64,000 nucleotides of DNA, taken from NCBI GenBank assembly GCA_949710005.1, contig OX453286.1, forward strand, positions 11,231,742 to 11,295,741, in the 5' to 3' direction. This DNA comes from Ricordea florida (lineage: Eukaryota > Cnidaria > Anthozoa > Corallimorpharia > Ricordeidae). The notes below the pieces were generated by a model. That model was not told the origin of the DNA, ran no database searches, and saw only the letters and a list, made by a program, of their open reading frames with translations. The translations under genes were made by a program, and so were the position numbers. Shown one piece after another: positions 31,008-42,972 of the stretch. Position 1 is the first letter of the stretch. Each line of letters opens with the position of its first letter.

Positions 31008-31490
31008 TTGGCGACGAGGATTTTGAGTTCACCAGGGTTTCCAGAGGTTTCAGAATGGCTTTGTGGAGATTTTTAGGAGTGTTGTTAAGAATTTTGCCGA
31101 GGATTTCATGACAGATTTATTTCAGCGATGCTGCGAAGCGGAAGATCAGACGAAACTAACTCGAGGACTGGCGCTATGGGCAGATGGGAAATGGCTTCGG
31201 TGACTTTTGATGTCTGTGGACTAGAACCATTTGATCTGAAGGGAGAGCCACACAACTTAAGCCAGAGATGGAAGAGGTGGTAACGAGCGTTTAGTTTATA
31301 CGTGATGGAAAAGGTGTTTCCAATGACGCCCAGAAGCAAGCACTACTATTGCATGTCACTGGTATGGACGTACAGTTGTACTCTGGACCAAAAGGACCGA
31401 AGAGTAGCAGTAGTTGACACGACAGAGGTGGCAGGAGTACCGGTGGACTAAATCGAGGTAGGCATGAACGTGGAAGAGGGCGAGAAACCT
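31008..31490 (+). pseudogene. Gypsy gag remnant with primer-binding site
   Basis: TTGGCGACGAGG at 31008-31019 is the primer-binding site. Further on, a frame reads EPFDLKGEPHNLSQRWKRW, a gag-like start, but it breaks by stop and frameshift. Most of gag is missing. Confidence 0.55.
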
Positions 31491-31491
31491 T

Positions 31492-34260
31492 GTGACCGGG
31501 AGTCCTATGGCTAAGGAAGGAACCAATGGAGATTGTGCTGCACCAGGTCATTCGCAAACACCCGATTATGCCTTTTCAGTGGAACAGGTGGATGGTCTTA
31601 AGGAGCTAAATGGTGTGTCAGTAACGCTGATCATTGGCGGGGTAGATGTGTTGGATGTTCTCACTGACTCAGGAGCTACCTGCAATGTTATGGGACAGCA
31701 GACCTGGGAAATGTTAAAGCAAAAACGGGTGAAATGTGACTCTCACAAGTCAGCAAAAGTTGTTGTTAAGGGCAATGGTCGGACACTGTTGGGCCGGAAG
31801 TCTGCCGAGCTGTTGGGTTTGCTGTGAATTGGACCTTTCCAAACAAACAGTGTCGACAGTGGACGATCAGTACAAGAACTTGTTTAGAGGTGTAGGTCTG
31901 TTGAAGGGTTATGAGCTCAAATTACACATTGATGAATCTGTGACGTCAGTGGCACAGCGTGTGCGCCAAATACCGTTTGGGTTGCGGGAAAAAGTAGAAT
32001 ACTTGGTATTATAGAGAAGGTGCCAGAAGGGCCGTCGGGTTGGGTTTCTCTGTTAGTTGTCATACCCAAAAGTGATGGTGACGTAAGAGTCTGCGTGGAC
32101 AGGCGACGAGCAATTGAGGCCATTGTCAAGAAACGATACCCAATTCCTACTGTAGAGGAGCTGCTCTATGACTTGAATGGAAGCACAGTGTTAAGCAAAA
32201 TCGATCTGAAATGGGGCTTCCATCAGATACTACTAGATGAGGAAAGTCGCCACATCACCATGTTTGCTACATGCGATTGATGTTTGGCAAGATGTCAGCG
32301 CCGGAGAAATATCAACAGATAATCAGAGATGTCTTAAGAGGCTGCCCGGGAGTTACAAATATCGCTGACGACCTCACTGTTCATGGCCGTGACGTCGGCG
32401 AACATGACAAACGTCTTTTTGCAGTTTTAGACAGGCTGAGTGAAGTGGGGTTGACATTGAATGGAGAAAAGTGTGAATTCAGACTTGCAAAGTTAACATT
32501 CTTTGGTCGCCAGCGTACGAGCGACGGCATAAACCCATCTGAAGAAAAGACTGCAGCCATTAGAGACGCGAGGCCTCCAAAAGACACAAGTGAGGTGCGA
32601 TCCTTCATGAGTCTTGTTCAGTACTCGTCAAAGTTCATGCCGGATGTAGCAACAGTAGCCAAGCCCATCCAAGAGTTAACACGAAAGGGCGTTGTTTTCC
32701 ACTGGGGAAAAGAACAACAAGAAGCTTTTGAAGAACTTAAGCGTATTATTACCCAGGCTGAGACTCTAGCTTCAAGGTTGGCTGCAGAACACGAATCATT
32801 GCTGATGCATCTACAGTTGGCCTAGGGGCAGTTCTAACCCAGATGCAGGGAGGAATGTGGAGAGTTGTCTCATGCCTCCAGAAGCTTAACTGACGTGGAG
32901 CGGCACTGCAGCCAAACAGAGAGAGAGGCACTGACCTTAGTTTGGGCCTGTGAATGTTTTACATTATACGTTTCGGGACAGACATTCGAACTGGAGACAG
33001 ACCACAAACCTCTACAGCGTATTTACACACGTACTTCAAAACCTTGCGCCCGAGTGGAGTGATGGGTATTAAGACTACAGGGGTACGATTTTAAGGTAGT
33101 TTACCGCTCCGGAAAGACGAATATAGCCAATGCGTTATCCCGTTTGAATTCCGTGAATCAGTTGGACCATGGAGAAGACTATGACCTGCTTAGAGCCCTT
33201 GTTCAGAGTTGTGTACCTGTTGCTTTATCGGCAAGAGAAATCGAAGAAGCGTCTTATGATGACTAGGAATTGACCGCAGTCAAGAGTTGTGTGAAGTCAG
33301 GGAACTGGGAAAAGTGTACCCTTCCCTCTCATACCCAGGTGAAAGACGAGTTATGCGTCTATGGAGAGCTCTTGCTCCGTGGAACAAGAATAGTGGTTCC
33401 CAGGCTCCTGCGGAACAGAGTGGTGCAGCTGGCACATGAAGGACACCAAGGAATAGTAAAGACGAAATATCGCCTCCGAAGTAAAGTTTGGTGGCCACGA
33501 ATGGACAAAGTTGTAGAGAGTTTTTGCAAAGGTTGCCATGGTTGTCAAGTCACTTCTGGATTCGACCCTCCTGAGCCAATGTCCCGTATTCCCCCAAGTG
33601 CTCCTTGGCAGGATTGCGGAGCAGATCTGTTAGGGCCTTTACCTTCAGGAGAGAGTATTTTAGTACTAGTCGATTACTACAGTCAATACCTAGAAGTTGC
33701 TATCCTGAAGTCTACAACAAGTACAAAGGTCATTCAAGCACTTGCACCTATCTTTGCACGATTTGGTTTACAGTTCTCTTTAAGGACAGACAACAGACCG
33801 CAGTTTGTTTCGGAGGAATTTGACCAGAGTCAAACCAGAGTTAAAGAGAGAGACCGTTAGAGTACCAGATGAGGAAGTGCGAGAGCGTGACTGGTCCAAC
33901 AAATTAAAGGGCAAAGTTTATGCAGATCATAAGCGGGGTGCTACGGCCACGAGCATACATGTTGGGGACACAGTACTTCTGAAAGCCGAGAAAACAAACA
34001 AGCTGTCGACCAACTTCAAATGTTCTCCCATAAAAGTGGTGCAGAAGTCAGGATCGGAGGTAACGCTTAGGGATGAGTCTGGCATGGAACTAAAAAGGAA
34101 CACAGCATTTGTAAAAAAGTGCATTGAACGTGACGACTTAACCAGGAGCAACACTGACGAAGACCAAGTGGTACAGTCACGTCCTCTACTACAGGCAGAG
34201 AAACACGATCCATGTAGAGTACAAATAATGACTGGAGTATCAGAGTCTAGTGAAATTTAA
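31492..34260 (+). pseudogene. Gypsy pol: protease, RT, RNase H, integrase (broken)
   Basis: Protease: VLTDSGATCNVMG (about 31650-31690). RT: GPSGWVSLLVVIPK, VCVDRR, LSKIDLKWGFHQI (32040-32240), then FGKMSAP and the catalytic box as IADDLTVHG (about 32360), where most Gypsy elements have YxDD. RNase H: SLTDVERHCSQTEREALTLVW and ETDHKPL (32875-33010). Integrase: zinc finger HEGHQG...CKGCHGC, first Asp in CGADLLGPL, second in RTDNRPQFVS (33420-33815). Between about 33820 and 33850 the part with the catalytic Glu is deleted and the frame jumps to the C-terminal IHVGDTVLLKAEK region (33955). Stops and frameshifts occur near 31825, 32012, 32278, 32823, 33060 and 33264. Confidence 0.85.
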
Positions 34261-34458
34261 GGGGAGTCAGACGTGCCTGAAAACTCCCAAATAAAACTTA
34301 GAAGATCAACCCGGACTATTAGACAACCTGCACGTTTTAAAGACTTTGTTCTGGATGTTTAAAATCAGTTTTCAATAAGGAAAAGACTTTGCAGGACGTT
34401 TACAGCTTTTCGTTGTTAAAGAACAATAGTTTCATTCTAAATTAATCAAAGGAGGGAA

Positions 34459-34588
34459 TGTAGTGTATAGGGTGTTAATGACTGTGTGAAAGCGAGAAGA
34501 TGCTGTCTAATGTTATGTGCATGGAAATATGCAATTAGTGTCTAGATATATAGATGGGGTAATTTATTCCGGACGCCTTCTTTTCCCA
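34459..34588 (+). repeat. Truncated 3' LTR of the Gypsy element
   Basis: Matches the start of the 5' LTR, including GAAGATGCTGTCTAATGTTATG, to TTCTTTTCCC. The remaining LTR bases present at 30954-31007 are missing. Confidence 0.8.
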
Positions 34589-34975
34589 ACTTCAAACAAA
34601 CACTATCTTCCAGCAAAACTAAGAAAAGTGTGAATTACTCTCTTGCTGTGAGATTAATAGGTAACACTCTTAGATGAAAAGAGGAAAAACTCTTGAGGTG
34701 TGAGGCAGTTTGTTGTCTATCTTTTTGTCATTCAAGTTTGTAAAGTCTATGTCAAAACATTTTGAATCCTCTGTATCCTTTCTCATAAGTGGCATCCTCG
34801 TAGGTTAGCTTGGCATTTTTTTCCACATAATATGTAATACTGAAAAGAATTCCTTTACGTACCATGTATCAACATGAACGTTTTTTGTTTATAGTGTTTT
34901 GCTTGAATTACTCTGATAGGGTTACAAAAGCCTCAAACACAAGCTATATCAAAGCCTTCAAGTACTTTTTACAAA

Positions 34976-36760
34976 ATGCGAAGGGCAGCATTTGTCAGTG
35001 CACTTAAAGAGCGCTTCTGGGAAGCAGAAGGAACTGAAATATCTCAACAGGCAGTTTTAGAAGTGCTGCACTTGGATCAAACACAGAAGGTCCAAGCCAC
35101 AAATGCTTTGAAGGAAGCCTTTCCTGACTGCCTGGTTGCTTGTACCCGTAAGTCTGACGGAAACCAAAGGTGACAGTGTACAAGAATGTGGCCAAAAAAA
35201 ATCGTTTACATTGTCAGTGGAAGAGCCATCTTTGTCACTGGATGAGACATCCGATATCGCAAATATTAAATGGCTGATTGCAAATGCTTCTACAGAAATC
35301 GAGTCCATTATTCAGCGCTTAAACATTCAGTTAACAGCTGAAAATATTCAAATAGATGTTGTGCGTGGTTTGGTTGATATGCAATGCAAGTTGCAGAGTA
35401 TGATTCAAGAACTTTCAGGTACATTGGAACATCTGTATGAAAGGGAAGTTCAGAGACTCTTACAAAGCCAGTCTCAATGTGATGTGCTTTGTGCAAATGA
35501 CAGCTGAACTCATTAAGGAAATGGACACATTTATCAGCTTTCTCAACATTGGACTTGAGACAGGATTTGTCAGAAGTTGATGTGGAGTATTTAACACACT
35601 ACCTGTGAATACAAGGGAGCAGTGCTCCCTCCTTTTTAATGTTTTGAACACCCTGGTACTTCACAAAACTGATGGAAGGGAGGTGTCAGAGATGCAAGTA
35701 AGAAGTGCTGTTCATTCTCTAGCTATATTGGTCAGCTTGAAAAGTCAGAAAATTCAAAATGATTTTAAAATCTTGTTAACTAGTCTGTGTATATCCTTTG
35801 GAGTTGGTATGCAATTTACTAGAATGCTGTATCATCTTGGTTTAACTGTTAGCTGGGAGAAGGCAACGAAGTTTTTTGACGGCCGCAAAGCTAAGAAACA
35901 AAAAAAATTTCTAAACAAACTCCCACAGATTCTCCAGTAATCTTAATGTTTGATAATATCAACATGTACAGAGGAAAGCACAAACACTTGTTATTTAATT
36001 ACTATGGCCCTATGATGTGGAACTTTACAGGACAAGCTGTACTGATTCCAAATGAAGAGGGTTTAAAAAACATCCTCCAAGACAAAGATGCCTCAGTCAA
36101 ACCTCAGAGGAATGTGCTTCTTTTAAATCCCAGTGACATCTTTATCCAGAGTGATCAAGGAAATATAGATGTTTTGGAAAGTGCTGTTGATGCTTTTTTG
36201 CTAGAACTTCTTGATGATGCATTGAACAAACTGCCACCAAGCAGAAAAAAGCTTAAGGACATGACTGAATCAGAACTCAATTCTTTCATTTCAAATGCTG
36301 ACTGAAATACTAAAGCAAGATACAAGATCAAAGTCCCAACGGATACTGACCTTGTTACTTGTGGAAGTCCACTTACAAAGAGTAATGGCCATGTTGTACC
36401 TTTATCTCTTGAAGATAACAGCACAATTCGTGGAACAATGAGTATTCTTGATCAACTTGCAATAGATTTTTCATTACCGAATGAAAAGAAAGGTCCAGAG
36501 TACCTTCCATTTGATTCTGTGTCAGGTAAATTTGATGTTCACTCAGCTAGATCTCACTTTGAATTGCTTATTAGTCAGCACAACCATCAAAGTAATATGG
36601 GCGAGTTGGAAAGGTAGTTGCGGAGCCGAGAAAGAGAAATTGATGGGGCTACCGACGAAGAGTTGGAGACTGAAGAGGAGTGTCCAGGGGTAGCTGAACA
36701 AGATTCCACAGAAAGTTCCGCGACAACTCTCGAGGGTGAGCGTCAGCGGTTTGAAACAGA
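34976..36760 (+). pseudogene. Degraded gene, possibly DUF6589-related
   Basis: Open stretches in changing frames: 34976-35173, 35136-35507 (acidic then helical, with LQSMIQELSGTLEHLYERE), 35605-35940, 35946-36305 and 36302-36620. The stretch at 35946 reads MFDNINMYRGKHKH then YYGPMMWNFTGQAVLIPN. I associate that pattern with large uncharacterised proteins of the DUF6589 kind, which are abundant in cnidarians and may be transposon-derived. An acidic tail (DEELETEEECPG) near 36655 suggests the C-terminus. The breaks make it a pseudogene or a multi-exon gene with poor conservation. The function is unknown. Confidence 0.4.
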
Positions 36761-37433
36761 GGACAAACCTTTCTAGGAGGTCTTTAATTGTATATCTTCT
36801 AAGGTGTCTGACACAATTGCATCAAACAGTGAGGAGAGCTACCTGGCCTTTTAGAACAGCCCTGTTGGGGCTTTTTTTCCCTTTTGTTTTCGCTTTCTCA
36901 CTTACTTGTTATCATGTATTCTTTTTCCTTTCTCTCTCCGGTATTTTGTAAATTACGCTCCTTTGTTACGTGCTGTATGTAAATTTCGTTATAGTTTGTT
37001 ACCGCGCCCTTTTTCCTAACCAGTTTGTGTCTGTTGGTAACAGCATTAGTGAAGTAGACTTTTCTTAACCCTGTTATCCTCAGCATTTGGTAAGCATCTT
37101 CATTTCCATAGTTTTCATTTATTTCATTTGCAGTCGCCTTAAAGTAGTTTTTTCTCTATCGTAACTATTATTTTTTCGCTCTTTGTAGGAATTTACTTTT
37201 ATGGTTGTAAATAGTGAAAACATTTGCTGATCGTACGTGTTGTGTTTTGGAATTGGCCCTTGCCCGTTTCATTTTGTAGATTCCAAATGACGGAGTAAAG
37301 TATGGCGCATTCATGGACAGCTTTGAATACCTGCTCAAGCTCTCAGAGAAAAATGGTGAGTTCATTTCAAGAAGAACCATTACAATAAGCTTTATCCAGC
37401 TTATGAAAGTCACTGGCAGGATATGTTTCAGCA
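36761..37433. other. No clear gene
   Basis: T-rich sequence. A short open piece, IPNDGVKYGAFMDSFEYLLKL at about 37280-37345, looks like a real exon fragment, but I cannot place it in a family. Confidence 0.4.
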
Positions 37434-39112
37434 ATGACAAGAGCTTGTCAGCAAATTGATCCTCTTCTCGTCGATTACAGGAATCTGGTGAGCGTTAAGT
37501 CTCTTCAAGCTAGTTTGGATAAGACATGGAACATTTATCGAGAAAGCATCGCACGTTATCGAAGTCTTGTGGACGAAAACAGCATGGAGATTCATGATGT
37601 GAATAATCAGTACGCCTCTCAGGAATTACGAAAGGACAACTACGCTCAAAAGAGTAAGGAAATTCACTATCGCTGCGGCTACACATTTTAACGAGCAAGT
37701 ATTTCAAGACCCAGCGAACAATGGTTTGGCCTCGCCGACACCATCCGTGCGCTCCGTAAGCAGTCGCGCTTCAAAGTATAGCGAAGCAGGGGAAGGCTTC
37801 ACAACACAAAAATGGCAGTGGCAAAGGCTGCTTTAATGGAAAAGCAAACTGAATTGAAAAGTAAAAGATCAGTGGAGATTCAAACTAAACGTCTTGAAAT
37901 GGAAATGAACCAGAAACAGTTTGAGTTGAAGCAGCAATTAGAGTTGGCAAAAGCTCGAAGCTGACAGAGGCATTTCCAAAGCGAAAGAAAAGGCTGAATT
38001 GGCTGAACTTGAAGCTAAATTTGCAGAAACTGAGTTCTCGCAACTTTTGTTAAATGGAGATTTATCACCTAGCCGTGCTCTAAACCCTGTAGAACTGACT
38101 CCTGAAATTACTCCTGTCACCTCGTCACTCGTGGTCCCAGCTGTATCCACGCAGGTCTCCACGCTTCCCCCTGCACATGAACGAACTCACGCGGATCCGT
38201 CACTTACCTTGCGAGTTAACACGTTTCCCACCATTGACACTCCAGGTCACACGAATTCGACTCTTACTTGTCGTGATAACACATTACCTCCTATTGCCAC
38301 GCGTGGTTACGGAAGTCCGACTTTGCCCGCACCATTCCTTCCATCCCAAACCGTGACATCACAGCCCGACAGCGTGTCTTCATGGTCTCCCCCTTTCGTG
38401 GCCTCCACGCATGTTTATACTCGCCCAATTGTATCCGTGCGAGTTCCCACATCTTCTTCTACAGATGCCATTCCGCTTAGGCCTACAAGGTTTTCTCTTG
38501 CGACTTTGCGCGTGTCTTCATTTCTAGACAGACCTGTCATGTCTTCAGGGGCATCTAACATTGCGAACCCCTCTATTGCAAGAAATGTTTATGGTTCCCA
38601 GCCCATGGTAACTTCACACTATACAGCTTCTAGGTTTAATATCGCTGGTCAAGACTACAAGTGTACTGCAGCTTCAACTGGTCCTGCCAACGTTTAGTGT
38701 CCTCCACGTGACCCTTTACCTACAAGTGAAAACCTTCTTGCAATGATTGCCATCACTATGGAGAAAATGAACGCTGATCGTGGTTTACCAGCGATGCAAG
38801 TACTCAAGTTTGATGGTTCGCCCAAGAATTATCCGGTGTTTCGTCGAAGGTTTCATCAGATGGTACATTCGAAGGCCTTAGACGAGCCAATGAAAATGGC
38901 CTGGCTGATACAGTTCCTTGAAGGACCTGCGCTGTTAGCTGTTCAGAGAAACGAATCCGTCCCGGGTGGCTTAACAAAAGCTCTCCAAGTTCTCCAAGAT
39001 CAATTTGGACAACCCTTTCAAGTGGTACGAGCATGCGTAGATGCCCTCATCAAAGGTCCTGTCATAGCGCCTCATGACAGACATGGCCTAAGATGCTACG
39101 CAGATACAGCGC
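37434..39112 (+). pseudogene. BEL relic gag: coiled coil, Pro/Thr-rich linker, DUF1759
   Basis: The N-terminus reads DPLLVDYRNLVSVKSLQASLD, then a coiled-coil stretch (MEKQTELKSKRSVEIQTKRL, about 37830-37960) after a frameshift. 37999-38697 is a long Ser/Thr/Pro-rich linker with repeated S-T-L-P motifs. From 38743 the DUF1759 core reads VLKFDGSPKNYPVFRRRFHQ and LIQFLEGPALLAVQ. The coding frame stops to match at ADTAQV (39112), where an insertion begins. Structural gag, no longer expressible as one protein. Confidence 0.75.
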
Positions 39113-39600
39113 AAGTACCGTATTTTCCGGTGTATAAGTCGAACCGGTGTATAAGTCGACCCTACTTTTTGAGCCTTAAAATTAAGATTTTCTTTATTTC
39201 AGGAGTAAAAATGGAGTAAAAATTGTTTAAGATAATGTTGAAAAATGAGTCTTGTTTGTCTTGCAGAACATCTTTGAGGCCACGCATCAAATTCAACAGA
39301 ACGATCGCATCCATCGTGTAAGATGCGAACTTGAGAACTGTGTTAATAAAAAAATTGAACGATTTAGCCTGAAATTGTTAAAATACCTGTGTTTAAAACA
39401 GTGGTCACTACTTTTGTCAGACATTTTGAAGCTTTTTCTTTACCAAGGAACACCCAAAACGTAACAAAGAAGCCAGAGAAACGAGTCTGTAAACAAGCCT
39501 CCATCTTGGTTTACCTTAGTAACCAGGCAATGAAAACCAGGCAATGAAGAATTCGATGTTCACTGTGGATTCGATCAAGTTTATTTACAAATGTTACAAT
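39113..39600. mobile_element. Unclassified insertion in the BEL gag
   Basis: BEL similarity stops at about 39112 and resumes near 39610 at the zinc knuckle (GNCPMCTWLHPLY). Between them, the sequence begins GTACCGTATTTTCCGG with the repeated word GTGTATAAGTCGA. Boundaries are approximate and no target duplication was fixed. Confidence 0.5.
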
Positions 39601-41651
39601 TTAGTTAAATATGACAAGAAAACCGGAAACTGCCCAATGTGTACATGGTTACATCCCCTTTACTGATGCCAGACTTTCAAATCAACGCCTGTAGACAAAA
39701 GACACAAGTTTATCAAGAGGAATCGCATTTGCTTCAACTGCAATAACTCTGTTGAACATTCTTCTAGATCATGAAAGTCTTCTGTGTGCTGTCAGAAACC
39801 AGAATGTGGTAAACGTCATCACACCTTATTACACTGTTTATCATCTAACCCTGAAAGGAACAGCACTCACCACACCAATCACGTAGAAAACACTGCCATC
39901 CGTGACGTCCCTGTGGCTCGACCTTCACAAGACGATCCTCCTGCTCCCTCGAGCGGCTGCACCACCACAACTATGGCACGACCATCGGAGGTCCTGTTAC
40001 AAATCGTACCCTTCAAGGTCATTGGGAACAATGGATAAGCCCTCACTACCTATGGCCTAATCGATTCTGGCTCTGATGTGACTATGATCGACCCCTCCCT
40101 GCTGAAAAAACTTGGAATACAAGGTGAATCCAGCCAGCTTCTCGTCTCTACTGTGAATGAAGGAGAGAAAAAGAAATAAGGCATAAAGGTGGACTTCAAG
40201 ATTTTGTCAGTCGATGACCAGAACTTCAGAGAGATTGCTGTGCGCGACGCTTGGGCTGTGCGAGACCTCACCATTCCTCTCAAGCACCTCGCAGTGGGTA
40301 CAAAAAGGGACCTGTGGCCACACCTACATCAAGTTGCCTTCCCTGAGGTAGAGAGAAACAAACTGTCTGTTCTCATTGGTACAAACGTGCAGGAAGCCTT
40401 CATCCTTCTAGAAGTCAAGAAAGGAGACCCGAACGAGCAATTCCCAATAAGATCTTGCCTCGGATGGAGTATCCTTGGAGGTTCTATCAAGTGCAACATG
40501 AAAGACCAGTTCAATCTCAACCATGTCTCGTGTGAAGAGATTTCTGAATCACCTGGTACCTACCACAACACCCAGTTTTTAATGTGAACAAACCTAATAA
40601 ATGTTGTGTGGTGTTCGATGCAGCTGCAAGGTTTAATGGTGTTTCCCTTAACGACCAGTTGTATCAAGGGCCACATCTCGCTAACAGTCTTATTGGTGTC
40701 ATTATCCATTTTCACGAGGAAGAAATTGCCTTTACTGCCGACTTGGAAGCCATGTTCCAAAAGGTCAAGGTCCTCCCCAAGGATGCCGATGCATTGAGAT
40801 TCCTTTGGTGGAGTGAAAGTTTAAGCGACCCCGCTGATGAAAACTAGATGCTCGTCCATAACTTTGGCGCCATGTCATCTTGCTCCGCAAACAAGGCAGT
40901 GCATCAAACCACAGATGACAATGAGGACCAGTTTGACCCAGAGGTGACTCGCACAGTGTGTAGAAACTTTCACGTCGACGATGTTTTAAAGTCCGTTCCA
41001 AACGAGGGACATGCAATCTGGCTAGCACAACAATTGACTGAGCTGATGAAGAAGGGCAGATTCCACCTTACAAAATTCTCCAGTAACAGCCACACGTTTC
41101 TGGCCATGCTTCCCGAGAAGGAGCTAGCGAATCCTGAGTTAAATCTAGATCTGGATGATCTTCCTATCGGACGAGCACTTGGACATCATTGGGACGCAAA
41201 TTCGGATACCTTCCAGTTTAAAGTGATACCAACCAGCAAGCCACTAACCAAACACAGCATCCTTTCCACTGTTAGCTCTCTCTTCGATCCACTAGGATTT
41301 TTGAGCCCATTCATTTTACCCATAAAAGTTCTTCTCCAGGAACTTTGGAGAATAGGACTCCAATGGGATGAAAGCATTCCAGAGCCTTTACTTACGCAGT
41401 GGCGCAAATGGACTCAGTCTCTCTCCTCCGTCTCAGATGTCAAGATTCTGAGATGGTTTAGATGCTCTTTTCCGGCTGCCAGCGCCAATATCCAGCTTCA
41501 TTACTTCTCAGAAACATCCAAGCATGGGTATGCTGCCATTGCTTACCTCAGATTTGTCGATGATCGATGAGTTTATTGCACGTTCGTCATTGGGAAAATG
41601 CACAACACACCTTTAAAGCAATGGTCTGTCCCACGTTTAGAGCTTCAGGCC
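39601..41651 (+). pseudogene. BEL relic protease and reverse transcriptase
   Basis: Zinc knuckle and FIKRNRICFNCNN (39700-39760), CGKRHHTLLHC, protease GLIDSGSDVTMIDP (40053-40094), then [39 protein letters not shown] (40600), [14 protein letters not shown], and the catalytic box FHVDDVLKS (about 40969). Then LGHHWDANSDTF, SLFDPLGFLSP and the start of the RNase H-like region SVPRLELQA, where the Maverick-like insertion cuts it at 41651. Stops at 40036, 40177, 40585, 40845 and 41568 show it is dead. Confidence 0.85.
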
Positions 41652-41779
41652 AGTAGTATAAGTGGAGGAAAACAAATACCGTTTTTCTATATAAGCCGTT
41701 TTTCAGTGTGGAAAGATTCAAACCGTATAAACCCTTCTAGAAGCTGAAAGTTATCTTCGAACACCGAGAGGATCCTGAA

Positions 41780-41892
41780 AGAGCAGCCATGTGCGACATC
41801 TCAAACATTCGCCAGACGACTCTTCGAAAATACGATGCTCTATGGTCTAAGTGGAAGGAATGGACATGTGGTCAGCGCTCAACGTGGAAATA
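41780..41892 (+). CDS. Short ORF near the left TIR, possibly recombinase-like
   Basis: On the strand opposite to the other genes of the element. Reads CDISNIRQTTLRKYDALWSK, which resembles the SAM-like start of tyrosine recombinases. Only about 37 residues remain, so this is weak. Confidence 0.22.
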
Positions 41893-41903
41893 AAACCCTA
41901 GAT

Positions 41904-42500
41904 TCAAGCGAGTTTTTCGCGCATCTCTGCGACCAGTTCCCCGCGAATCTCGGTCCGCAGCGTTGCTATATCGAGGACCCTGTTTTTTGTCAAAGCTTTC
42001 TGCCTAATCTCCCGCTTGAGTGTTTCATATTTTTCAACCTCGGTTAGAATGAGTTGAAACTCAGTAGCGCTGATCTGGTTATCTTGCAAGGCTTTAGAGA
42101 CCAAGTCATTGATGGTACTCAACTTCGCCTCCCCAACCGCGACAGTTTTCTCATGCTTGGAGATCTTACAAGCGACCCGTTTACTGACCCTCACCATCGA
42201 GGCTGACACGATTCCGAAGATGCCGCCAATAGCACCTAGCGGAACCCCGACGACAATCCCAATGCTGGTGAAAGAGGTAGCTAGACCTGAAGCCGAGAGT
42301 GTAACGCTCAGACTCCCAGCGGTTAAAGCTACCCCGTTTAGAATTGTCCGAGAGCGGGTATATTTTTTCCGAACCTCCTCGTAGTGGGCGATACTGTTTT
42401 TTAGGGTGGACTGAATGTCACAAATCTTTTGAAGCCGAAATGACTGCCCCTCATAGTCAGGGGCGGTGGGAACTTTTGGGTACAAACAATCGGATTCCAT
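41904..42500 (-). CDS. Maverick-like element membrane protein, unknown function
   Basis: 198 residues. The N-terminus reads SFRLQKICDIQSTL, a helix with EEVRKKYTRSR follows, then two adjacent Gly/Ala/Ser-rich hydrophobic segments (VALTAGSLSVTLSASGLA and IGIVVGVPLGAIGGIFGIV, about 58-105). A long charged helical C-terminus follows (SKHEKTVAVGEAKLSTINDL...). Proteins of this layout accompany PolB in cnidarian Maverick-like elements as I recall them, but their role is unknown to me. The frame is intact, the gene nearest the left TIR. Confidence 0.55.
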   Translation of the reverse strand: MESDCLYPKVPTAPDYEGQSFRLQKICDIQSTLKNSIAHYEEVRKKYTRSRTILNGVALTAGSLSVTLSASGLATSFTSIGIVVGVPLGAIGGIFGIVSASMVRVSKRVACKISKHEKTVAVGEAKLSTINDLVSKALQDNQISATEFQLILTEVEKYETLKREIRQKALTKNRVLDIATLRTEIRGELVAEMREKLA

Positions 42501-42710
42501 GCCCTATATACAGAGCTCCAACAAAACTTCTACCTTGTTCGTCGGTATCGTCCAAATTCGAAAGAGACTTCTTTTTGTGGGGTCGAGAGGGAGATATAAG
42601 GGTCGCAAATGCCACACCGAAGGCCCTTGAAGCTTCAAAGGCTCAACCCTCGCCAGGAGATAGGAGGGCGCCCCCCTCTCATACGACTTGTTGGGGTCTA
42701 CCAAATCGCA

Positions 42711-42971
42711 TTAAACTGAAACAGAGGGTGGCCCCCATTGTACAGGAACGTTAATCATATTGCGCGGGACTTCGGATATCCCCAACAATTCGGCTGGATT
42801 TCTGTTTAGGATTACCAGTACTTTCGAGAAGAAATACACCCCAGTAGAGGTTATCTGAAGCTCGCAAGTGCCAGCGGGGACATCCTTTCCATGCCCTCCG
42901 ACGAAAGCCTGCTGGAGACAGTGGAGATTGTACTCGCCTTTTGGAATGGAGACCAGAACGGGTGTACTCAA
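42711..42971 (-). CDS. Fragment of a possible structural protein
   Basis: Reads LVSIPKGEYNLHCLQQAFV and later LLGISEVPRNMINVPVQWG. This short strand-rich layout resembles N-terminal parts of virus-like structural proteins in such elements, but the match is from memory and weak. It follows the 3' end of the polymerase directly, in another frame, so it may be a separate gene or a shifted tail. Confidence 0.3.
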   Translation of the reverse strand: MSTPVLVSIPKGEYNLHCLQQAFVGGHGKDVPAGTCELQITSTGVYFFSKVLVILNRNPAELLGISEVPRNMINVPVQWGPPSVSV

Positions 42972-42972
42972 G

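Larger units (their letters stand above)
23468..34588 (+). mobile_element. Gypsy-type LTR retrotransposon with nested insertions
   Basis: The 5' LTR starts TGTAGTGTATAGG at 23468 and the 3' LTR starts with the same bases at 34459, right after a polypurine tract (AAAGGAGGGAA). The 5' LTR is cut by a TTAA-flanked transposon (23488-30322) and again by a MITE (30434-30950), ending about 31007 just before TTGGCGACGAGG, a typical Gypsy primer-binding site. The internal region holds gag remnants, protease, RT, RNase H and integrase on the + strand. The 3' LTR loses similarity after TTCTTTTCCC (34588), so it is truncated and no target duplication could be found. Confidence 0.85.

Noticed and set aside
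40830-40850. CTGATGA...GAAA words resembling a hammerhead ribozyme core
   Set aside because: Stem II is missing and the site lies within RT coding sequence. Similar single words at 41045 and 54570 also lack stems.
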